DNA from: Curtobacterium salicis
GTDB lineage: Bacteria; Actinomycetota; Actinomycetes; Actinomycetales; Microbacteriaceae
Direction: 5' to 3'
Assembly: GCF_011759505.1 (NCBI RefSeq)
Contig: NZ_JAAOYO010000002.1
Span: forward strand, 62,001 to 126,000
Length of the DNA: 64,000 nucleotides
Program-made: the position numbers and the translations under genes
The notes under the pieces: generated by a model
The model's input: the letters and a program-made list of their open reading frames with translations, nothing else
What the model was told of the DNA's origin: nothing
The model's database searches: none
Shown here: positions 36,679-43,480 of the stretch, in pieces
How positions within the stretch are numbered: position 1 is the first letter of the stretch
Layout of the letters: every line of letters begins with the position of its first letter

Positions 36679-37569
36679 ATGACCGACACCGTCCTCGCCG
36701 TCCTGAACCAGCCCTCGCGTGCCGCCGAGCCGCACGACCCCGGAGCCGACTCCTTCACGTGGGCGAAGCCGCTCGAGGAGCACATCCAGGTGATGGACCT
36801 CGGACTGACCCGGGGCGACGGCGTGTTCGAGACGATCACGGTCATCGACGGTCGTCCCCAGGCACTCGAGGCGCACCTGGCCCGGTTCGGTCGCTCCGCC
36901 GCGAAGCTCGACCTGCCCGAGCCGGACCTCGACGCCTGGCGGCAGGCGATCGAGGCGGTCTGCGCAGGACTCGACCCGGTGCGAGAGGCCTACGCCAAGA
37001 CGGTGCTGACCCGCGGCGTCGAGGGCCTCGGCCGTCCGACCGGGTGGGTGTACGCCGCGCCGTCCGCCGACCAGACCCGCGACCGCACCGAGGGCATCGG
37101 GGTCGTCACACTCGACCGCGGCTACCGGCACGACGTCGAGCGGACCTCGCCCTGGCTGCTGCAGGGCGCGAAGACGCTGTCGTACGCGATCAACATGGCC
37201 GCCCTCCGCGAGGCCGTCCGGCGCGGCGCCGACGACGCCCTGTTCATCTCGACCGACGGCTACGTCCTCGAGGGCACCCGGGCGAACCTGGTCATGTCGG
37301 TCGGGGGCCGCTTCGTCACTCCCCGCACCGACATCGGCATCCTCGACGGCACCACGCAGGCGGACGTCTTCCGGTTCGCCGAGCAGGAGGGCATCGAGAC
37401 CGCCTACGAACTCGTCACCCTCGACGACCTGCGGGCCGCGGACGCGCTGTGGCTGGTCTCGAGCATCCGACAGGCCGCGCCGATCCACACCGTCAACGGG
37501 GTGCGGATCGAGATGGACCTCGGCATGACGGAGCGCATCAACGACTTCCTGCTCTCGCGTCAGGACTGA
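36679..37569 (+). CDS. pabC: Class IV aminotransferase, probable aminodeoxychorismate lyase
   Basis: A 296-residue PLP enzyme of fold type IV. The Schiff-base lysine is K165 in LLQGAKTLSYAINM. The fold signature GLTRGDGVFETI is near the start; FISTDGYVLEGTRANLVM and LDGTTQADVFRFAEQEGI follow. Aminodeoxychorismate lyase (4-aminobenzoate for folate) is my preferred role because pabB lies elsewhere in this window. D-amino acid or branched-chain aminotransferase activity cannot be excluded from sequence alone. The ATG at 36679 is the best of several close options. Confidence 0.8.
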   Translation: MTDTVLAVLNQPSRAAEPHDPGADSFTWAKPLEEHIQVMDLGLTRGDGVFETITVIDGRPQALEAHLARFGRSAAKLDLPEPDLDAWRQAIEAVCAGLDPVREAYAKTVLTRGVEGLGRPTGWVYAAPSADQTRDRTEGIGVVTLDRGYRHDVERTSPWLLQGAKTLSYAINMAALREAVRRGADDALFISTDGYVLEGTRANLVMSVGGRFVTPRTDIGILDGTTQADVFRFAEQEGIETAYELVTLDDLRAADALWLVSSIRQAAPIHTVNGVRIEMDLGMTERINDFLLSRQD

Positions 37570-37585
37570 ACGGATCCGGCCAGAC

Positions 37586-37633
37586 GACGGACGGGAGGCG
37601 CGGTGCGGGCCCGCACCGCGCCTCCCGTCCGTC
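37586..37633. repeat. 48-bp perfect palindrome at the end of the PabC-like gene
   Basis: Two 24-base arms, the left beginning GACGGACGGGAGGC, match without mismatch or loop. A further TCCGGCC/GGCCGGA pair lies just outside. It is the most complete copy of the GGGAGGC family here and marks the left edge of the low-GC island. A terminator role is plausible. Confidence 0.8.
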
Positions 37634-37659
37634 GGCCGGACACAAGCGCGAAGCAGTGA

Positions 37660-37883
37660 CTAAGTTGTCGACTGCCCACTCGTGAACCGAGGCACCTTCA
37701 TCAAGACGAACGTCGCGCGACTGGCCGGAGCGAGCAGGTCGCCGTCCTGAAGGACCAGGTTGACGTCGAAGGCCTCCGCAATTCGGGAGAACCGGTCGCC
37801 GACCCCCAGGAAGACTGGTCACGCTGCTGGTCGACCGACCACCACTTCTTGAAAACCGGGAATGAAACGTCGAGCGCGATCAC
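37660..37883 (-). pseudogene. Frameshifted small gene after the HipA-like gene
   Basis: A GTG overlaps the HipA stop by four bases (GTGA), as in a coupled operon. It opens a frame reading VIALDVSFPVFKKWWSVDQQ, which soon loses coding character. A one-base shift near 37815 gives a continuous frame to a TAG at 37660. That frame includes GVGDRFSRIAEAFDVNLVLQ and DGDLLAPASRATFVLMKV and has strong G/C third positions. Together they look like one protein of about 73 residues broken by a single indel. I do not recognise it. A sequencing error or a genuine decayed third gene are both possible. Confidence 0.45.
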
Positions 37884-39091
37884 GAAACCCCAAGCCGCTC
37901 AAGTCGACCTGCAATTCTGGTCCCTATGCTGTCTCGGATACGCACCAATGCGGGGACTGCGACTACAGATTCCCAATGCTCCGCTACTCGACAAGCAGTA
38001 TCGCGAGCCAGCTCTGTCAAGTTTGTCGGCGAGTTGAGTTTGCGTTCAAGGCGCTCGAAGCTGGTGAGGCCGACGGCATCGATCGCACGAGACCGCCCGA
38101 ATTTCAGTCCGAGGTCCTCACCTTGACCGATGTAAGCTTCCGTCGACACCACGTCGTACACGGGCGATAACGTGGGCCGCTGCCGATCAGCGTAGATCAA
38201 CGACCAGTTTTTGAGATGCGCGTCACCGTTGCCGATGAGGACGTTGAGTACGAGCCGCTTTACAACCTCTTCGAGCGCGTCAATGTCGTAGCCGCGGTAC
38301 GCCAGCGCTGAGACCGTTTCGAAGGAACCATCATACTTATGTTCGGGATAGAAGCCGCGAATCTGGGCAAAGTCTTCAATGTGCGTCCGGGTCTCGCCAC
38401 CTTCCGAGCGGTCAAAGCGCTCGATTGCATAGGCGAACTGCTCCCCCTGCGGCCATACCGCGCCCGGCAGCTGCGGAAGGTCATCTCTCTCGACTAGCAG
38501 CGTTTTAGGAGTATTGATGCCTACCTTCCGAGCCAACTCCATCATCGCGTACTCATTTTGGGGCACTCCGGCGTGTTCTGAGTCCGGCATCTTGATGATC
38601 CAGTCGCCATGCTCGAAACTTGCTGGAATTGTGAGCCTGTCTTGAGCCCTCAGGAGTGAAAACTTCAATCCGACACCAGCGAGAGAGAACTTCCAGGGCC
38701 TATCATCATCGAGGGGTGCAGAATAAGCCTCAGTTACCGCCCAATCTTCATCTGGCCGGTTGCCGGCGTCTGCAACGACCTCGACTGCTCCAGGTAGATC
38801 GTGTCCGACTTGCAACAGCAATTCCAATTCCCGATCAACTGCGACTCGCCGCTCTCGAGCAATCCAACCGCGCAGCTTGCCTTCCGGCAAAAGGTTAGAA
38901 AACCACGGCGGAAGGCGCAAGGCCGCCTGCGGGGATACACCAGAGTGGTCCTCGAACCAAAGACCTAGAACCGGTCGCTCTGCTCGATCCCAGTAGTCAT
39001 CGAGGAAGGTGAATCTCGCAACATCCCCCCGGTGGCGGATGACGCCAATGAGGCTCCCGTAGAGCAGGACCGCATGCTGGCGCTCATCCAT
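37880..39091 (-). CDS. HipA-family serine/threonine kinase
   Basis: A 403-residue HipA-like kinase. The N-terminal subdomain has LYGSLIGVIRHRGD and WFSNLLPEGK (63-72). The glycine-rich loop is SLAGVGLK (136-143); S136 aligns with the autophosphorylated serine of E. coli HipA. The ATP-binding lysine is K167 in WIIKMP. HIEDFAQI (237-244), the catalytic loop IGNGDAHLKN with D290 and the metal site SPVYDVVS with D313 are intact, so it should be active. No HipB gene lies next to it. It is coupled to the DUF262 gene by TGATG (ATG start; a GTG three bases earlier is possible). GC is far lower than the neighbours. Confidence 0.88.
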   Translation of the reverse strand: MDERQHAVLLYGSLIGVIRHRGDVARFTFLDDYWDRAERPVLGLWFEDHSGVSPQAALRLPPWFSNLLPEGKLRGWIARERRVAVDRELELLLQVGHDLPGAVEVVADAGNRPDEDWAVTEAYSAPLDDDRPWKFSLAGVGLKFSLLRAQDRLTIPASFEHGDWIIKMPDSEHAGVPQNEYAMMELARKVGINTPKTLLVERDDLPQLPGAVWPQGEQFAYAIERFDRSEGGETRTHIEDFAQIRGFYPEHKYDGSFETVSALAYRGYDIDALEEVVKRLVLNVLIGNGDAHLKNWSLIYADRQRPTLSPVYDVVSTEAYIGQGEDLGLKFGRSRAIDAVGLTSFERLERKLNSPTNLTELARDTACRVAEHWESVVAVPALVRIRDSIGTRIAGRLERLGVS

Positions 39092-40833
39092 CACTCTTCG
39101 CCAGACCGATCGAGGATCGTCAGGTCCTCCTCATTGACTACAAGCCCCTCATCGTCATCCTCGTCGTCATCGTCGAGATTGAAGTCAGAAAGAGGTCGGG
39201 TCGATTCCAGCCCCACCCCTGCGCGACTCTCGAGGAACTTGCTCACGACGCGCTCAAGTCGCGCTTCGCGCTCCTCAACCATTTCGATGAGCTGTCCGAA
39301 GTTGATCCGGTCGAGATCGCCCTTGGTCACTAGAAGACTGTCGAGAACCTTAGTGCTGACGCCAGCTGCTCGCGCATCGCCATCTTTAGCTAGACCACGC
39401 AAGGTGTGATCATCATCCGGCAATCCAATATACCGGTTCGCCGCTGAAAGCCTAAGCTTGGACGGAAGCGCGTCGCGGCGGACGATTTCCAGTGCTACGT
39501 CGGTAGGAGTTTCACGAGCTTCGAGCGCCAGAGCGAGAGCTGCTGGGTCAATGACTTGGCCGGAGGCAAGAGCACGCGGCTTCGCAGCCCAAAGCGCACA
39601 GAGTGCAATCCGACTGGCTGCCTGATTGGCGCGGAAGAGTCGAAGATTCGGAAGAGGTAGCGGCTTCGTTGACTCGACCACTTCGAGTAGGCGCTGCAAC
39701 GAACCTGACTCATCGCCTGGCTTGATGTTACCGGCCAACGAGCGGACCGTCGCCGTACTACCGCTCAAGTTCAGCTCCTGAGCCCGGGCCGCTGCTCGCC
39801 AGAACCATCGTCGGAGTAGTTCGAGGTTGCGCTCGGCAGGTTCGGGGAACAACGCAAAAAAGCGTACGGGTATCAGCAAAAGGAATCGATAGGCAAGGAA
39901 TGTCGCATGAGGAACGCCCGCCTGGTCAGTAAGGAAGGCGATAGCGCGTTCGAGCGCGTCCTCGGCACCACGATATCCTTCTTCGCGCCCCTCCCCTGGG
40001 AAGTCAGACACCAGTCGGCGCTCCTGATCGAACTCGCCATGAGGATCCCGAGTGATGTCGGGGTGACGTCGCACAAGAATGGCCTGGTATACCGCAGCCG
40101 TATCGACCCGCCCGAAAGTGGTCGAAGCCGCGAGCCGGTCCGCGATCGCGCCAACCGACAGGCTCTCATCCGACACCTCACCAACTGCGCGATGGATGGC
40201 GTCAAAAATCTCCGCGCTTCTCAGACGCTTGCCCGCGGTGTTCATTCGGTCGAAAATGTCTCGGAGAACTTTTTCGTCAGCCTGCTCCACTACAGACCCT
40301 GGCAATGCGAATCCTCGGAGCCGGGCCGTCACAGCCTGGAGGTCCGCGGCGAAAGGGAACGCTTCAGGATGTTCCTGCAGCCAGGTAAGTAGCCTCGGAA
40401 TGTCGAACAGGTCAGGCAAGGGGATTGCGAGCTGGCCGCGAGCATCATTCGGTCTCACGAGCTTCTTAGCCTCGACAAGGTATAGAACTCTGAAACGACT
40501 GTCACGATCGACTACGTCCGCACTCACGCCGTTGACGAGACTGGTGATTCTTTGCTGGCCATCAACAACCCAGAGCGCATTGGGACGAGCCGGGGCATCG
40601 ATGATCAAGCCGCCTAGAGTGACGCGGCGCTTCGGGGCGTCCTTCCTCCAAAGCAGTACGCTGCCGACCGGGTAACCCTTGAGAATGCTGTCGAACAGCG
40701 CGAGCACATCCCCGCTGTCCCACCGAAAAGCTCGCTGAAACTCCGGAACACGGATGCGTCCATCACGAGCCATCGTGACTAGCTCGTCAATTGTGAACGT
40801 ATCGCCCCGAGACTGGGTAGCACTTTCGACCAT
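39091..40833 (-). CDS. DUF262 (GmrSD N-terminal-like) protein
   Basis: A 580-residue protein. The ParB/Srx-like DUF262 domain occupies roughly residues 10-240: VPEFQRAFRW (29-38), ILKGYPVGSVLLWRK (50-64), WVVDGQQRIT (88-97) and IFDRMNTAGKRLRSAEIFDA. In GmrSD and SspE this domain binds and hydrolyses nucleotides to control an attached nuclease. The remaining helical part shows no HNH/DUF1524 motif and ends in an acidic tail (NLDDDDEDDDEG). The ATG gives a domain start as in relatives; the frame is open 33 bases further. It is the first gene of the island operon. Confidence 0.85.
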   Translation of the reverse strand: MVESATQSRGDTFTIDELVTMARDGRIRVPEFQRAFRWDSGDVLALFDSILKGYPVGSVLLWRKDAPKRRVTLGGLIIDAPARPNALWVVDGQQRITSLVNGVSADVVDRDSRFRVLYLVEAKKLVRPNDARGQLAIPLPDLFDIPRLLTWLQEHPEAFPFAADLQAVTARLRGFALPGSVVEQADEKVLRDIFDRMNTAGKRLRSAEIFDAIHRAVGEVSDESLSVGAIADRLAASTTFGRVDTAAVYQAILVRRHPDITRDPHGEFDQERRLVSDFPGEGREEGYRGAEDALERAIAFLTDQAGVPHATFLAYRFLLLIPVRFFALFPEPAERNLELLRRWFWRAAARAQELNLSGSTATVRSLAGNIKPGDESGSLQRLLEVVESTKPLPLPNLRLFRANQAASRIALCALWAAKPRALASGQVIDPAALALALEARETPTDVALEIVRRDALPSKLRLSAANRYIGLPDDDHTLRGLAKDGDARAAGVSTKVLDSLLVTKGDLDRINFGQLIEMVEEREARLERVVSKFLESRAGVGLESTRPLSDFNLDDDDEDDDEGLVVNEEDLTILDRSGEE

Positions 40834-40907
40834 GTCGCCAGCATGGCATGAACGGACCGACAGCACGACCTACAAAAGCCGCAGGCGGTGCGTGAGGGCG
40901 CGTAGCG

Positions 40908-42110
40908 CTACCAGCGCGGGGTGGTGACGCCCTGCCCGTCGACGTAGGCGAAGACCTGCTTGCCCTCGATCCAGACGCGCTGCGCGCGGCTCGTGGCGTC
41001 GAGCGGGTCGCCGTCCCAGAGCACGAGGTCGGCGTCGTACCCCGCGGCGATGCGGCCGACCCGGTCGCCGAAGCCGAGGATGTCCGCCGGGGCGGAGGTG
41101 ATCGCCTCGAGCGCGGTCTGCCTCGGGAGGCCGTCGCGGACCGCCATCGTCGCCTGGGTGACGAGCATGTTGATCGGGACGACGGGTGCGTCGGTGGTGA
41201 TCGCGACACGGACGCCGGCGGCCGCGATCGTGGTGAGGTTCGGGATCCCGCGGTCGCGCAGCTCGACCTTGGACCGGCTGGTGAACAGCGGTCCGTAGAT
41301 CACCGGGATGCCCTTCTCGGCGAGCAGGTCGGCGATCTTGTGCGCCTCGGTGCCGTGGTTGACGACCAGGCGGTAGCCGAACTCCTCGGCGAGACGGACC
41401 GCGGTGGCGATGTCGTCGTGGCGGTGGGTGTGCTGGTCCCAGGCGAGCTCGCCGTCGAGGACCCGGACCAGGGCCTCCTTCGTCAGGTCGCGGGTGAACG
41501 GCTCGCCCTTCGCGTGTGCGGCGTCGCGGTCGGCGCGGTAGTCCTGGGCGGCGACGAAGGCCTCGCGGATCACCTTGGCGACCCCGAGCCGGGTGGAGGG
41601 CGTCTGCCCCTTCTCGCCGTAGACGCGCTTCGGGTTCTCACCGAGGGCGCTCTTGATGCTCACCGCGTCGGAGATGAGCTGCTCGTCGATCGTCCGGCCG
41701 CCCCAGGTCTTGATCGCGACCGTCTGGCCGCCGATCGGGTTGCCGGAGCCGGGCTTCACGACGATGCTCGTGATGCCGCCGGACAGGGCGTCGCGGAAGC
41801 CCTCGTCGTCGATGTCGACCGCGTCGATCGCCCGGACCGCGGCCATGTTCGGCCCGGTCATCTCGTTCGTGTCGTTGCCCGCCGAGCCGTTCGCCTCTTC
41901 GTGGATGCCGACGTGGCCGTGCGCCTCGACGAAGCCGGGCAGGAGCCATGCGCCGGCTGCGTCGACCACGGGCAGATCGTCGGGCGGTGTGACGTCGGGT
42001 CCGACGGCCGTGATGCGGCCGTCCTGCACGACGACCGCACCGCCGTCGAACGCGTCGCCGTCGACGGGGACGACGTGGGCTCCGGTGATCACGAACGAGT
42101 TGTCAGTCAT
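40908..42110 (-). CDS. Amidohydrolase family protein (imidazolonepropionase-like)
   Basis: A 400-residue metal-dependent hydrolase. The N-terminal beta-sandwich leads to WLLPGFVEAHGHVGIHEEANG, carrying the HxH metal motif. A histidine in AWDQHTHRHDDI, VVNHGTEAHKI and the aspartate in VAITTDAPVVPINM complete the usual site. The C-terminus GYDADLVLWDGDPLDATSRAQRVWIEGKQVF is typical of cytosolic amidohydrolases. The substrate is unknown. The start is supported by TACCGT six bases upstream. GC content is back to the genome level here. Confidence 0.9.
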   Translation of the reverse strand: MTDNSFVITGAHVVPVDGDAFDGGAVVVQDGRITAVGPDVTPPDDLPVVDAAGAWLLPGFVEAHGHVGIHEEANGSAGNDTNEMTGPNMAAVRAIDAVDIDDEGFRDALSGGITSIVVKPGSGNPIGGQTVAIKTWGGRTIDEQLISDAVSIKSALGENPKRVYGEKGQTPSTRLGVAKVIREAFVAAQDYRADRDAAHAKGEPFTRDLTKEALVRVLDGELAWDQHTHRHDDIATAVRLAEEFGYRLVVNHGTEAHKIADLLAEKGIPVIYGPLFTSRSKVELRDRGIPNLTTIAAAGVRVAITTDAPVVPINMLVTQATMAVRDGLPRQTALEAITSAPADILGFGDRVGRIAAGYDADLVLWDGDPLDATSRAQRVWIEGKQVFAYVDGQGVTTPRW

Positions 42111-42116
42111 TCCACA

Positions 42117-42122
42117 ACGGTA
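42117..42122 (-). promoter_or_regulatory. -10 box of a leaderless amidohydrolase promoter
   Basis: TACCGT on the minus strand, six bases before the ATG at 42110. Confidence 0.55.
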
Positions 42123-42229
42123 CCGATGCCGTCGCCTGACGCCCCGGTCTTCGTGGACGACATACGGGTTCTTCGTGCTGCGCGGTCGGTGGTCGGTACC
42201 GTCTGGCGAACCCGACGAGCGGAGGCACG

Positions 42230-43471
42230 ATGCACCCTGACGACACCCGGCCCGGCTGGCCGGCACACCGCACGACGACCCGACCGTGGCGGAGCAGCGG
42301 ACGGCCGCCGCGGGCCGATCGGATGGTCCGCTCGGTCCGGTGTTCCCTGCCGCCGCGGATCGCTCACCGGTCCTGGACCGCTCCCCCGCGCACCGCGCAC
42401 CTGGTCGCGCGGGCGTCCGAGCGTCTGCGCGACCTCGACCGGCGACTCGGCGACCGGACCGCGACGTTCGACCTGCTGCTCGCCCGGACCGAAGCCGTCT
42501 CGTCCTCCCGGATCGAGGACGAGCACGCGACCCTCGACGACTACGCACGCGCCGTGGTCGGCATCCGTTCGAACGGCAGTGCGACCGCGATGGTCGGTGC
42601 GACCGCGGCGCTCCGGGCGATGATCGACGACGCCGGTCGGGGCAGCATCACGGCCGGCGCGGTGCTCGACGCGCACGCCGTCCTCATGCACGACGACCCG
42701 CTCGACGGTCCGGCGGCCGGCCGCTGGCGACAGGTGCAGAACTGGATCGGCGGCGGCGCGTCCCCGCGGCAGGCCGCGTACGTCCCCCCGCCGCCGGACG
42801 ACGTCCCCGACGCGATGGACGACCTGTTCGCGTTCCTGGCGCGCGACGACGTCGACCCGATCGTGCAGGGGGCGATCGCGCACGCCCAGTTCGAGTCGGT
42901 ACACCCGTTCACGGACGGCAACGGGCGGATCGGCCGCGCGCTGGTCAACGCCGTGCTCCGTCGGCGCGGGCTGACCTCCTCGCTCGTGGTGCCGGTCGCG
43001 GCGGCGCTCGTCGCGGACCGGGCCGGCTACTTCGGCGAACTCGTCCGCTACCGGGACGGGCACGTCGACGGCGTGGTGACCCTGGTGGCCGCGGCGATCG
43101 GCACCGTGTGCGACGAGGTCGAGTACGCAGCACTCCGGCTCGACGAGCTCGAGCACGACCGTGCAGCGGTGCACCGGACGGACGAGCGGTCGCGGGTGGC
43201 GCACGACTCGGCGGTGCTCCGCGTCCTGCTCGCAGACCCGGTCCTGACCGAGGCGGCGATCACCGATGCGCTCCCGCCCGACGTGCCGTGGACGGACGCC
43301 GTGATCGACGACCTGGTCGAGGCGGGGGTCCTGCGGCCCGTGACCGAGCGACGGCGGAACCGGGCCTGGGTGGCATCGGACGTGCTGGCCGAGCTCGATG
43401 CCCTCGCAGAGCGCATCCGGGCGGCGGCGGTGCCGACGGAGCCGGGCCGGGCCTCCATGCCGAGCGAATAG
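42230..43471 (+). CDS. Fic family protein
   Basis: A 413-residue Fido-fold AMP-transferase candidate. The catalytic motif HPFTDGNGRIGR (225-236) is complete. An N-terminal inhibitory-type helix SSRIED (92-97) precedes the core, so it looks like a class II self-inhibited Fic. The motif ends in Asp where Gly or Asn is usual. The C-terminal part (about 330-400) reads as a winged-helix (LTEAAITDALPPDVPWTDAVI). GGAGGCACG precedes the ATG. It differs from the adjacent low-GC island in base composition and strand, so I treat it as host-type. Confidence 0.9.
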   Translation: MHPDDTRPGWPAHRTTTRPWRSSGRPPRADRMVRSVRCSLPPRIAHRSWTAPPRTAHLVARASERLRDLDRRLGDRTATFDLLLARTEAVSSSRIEDEHATLDDYARAVVGIRSNGSATAMVGATAALRAMIDDAGRGSITAGAVLDAHAVLMHDDPLDGPAAGRWRQVQNWIGGGASPRQAAYVPPPPDDVPDAMDDLFAFLARDDVDPIVQGAIAHAQFESVHPFTDGNGRIGRALVNAVLRRRGLTSSLVVPVAAALVADRAGYFGELVRYRDGHVDGVVTLVAAAIGTVCDEVEYAALRLDELEHDRAAVHRTDERSRVAHDSAVLRVLLADPVLTEAAITDALPPDVPWTDAVIDDLVEAGVLRPVTERRRNRAWVASDVLAELDALAERIRAAAVPTEPGRASMPSE

Positions 43472-43474
43472 GGT
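43469..43474 (+). promoter_or_regulatory. -10 box of the oligopeptidase B promoter, overlapping the Fic stop codon
   Basis: TAGGGT six bases before the GTG at 43481; its TAG is the Fic stop codon. Confidence 0.45.
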
Positions 43475-43480
43475 GGGCCG

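Noticed and set aside
37880..39091. Classical hipBA toxin-antitoxin pair
   Set aside because: No small helix-turn-helix gene lies on either side; the partner is the DUF262 gene.
39091..40833. GmrSD-type restriction enzyme
   Set aside because: Only the DUF262 half is recognisable; no HNH/DUF1524 motif is seen in this protein or its neighbour.
42230..43471. Fic gene as part of the island
   Set aside because: Its GC content and codon use match the host genome, it is on the other strand, and the host-type amidohydrolase gene separates it from the island.
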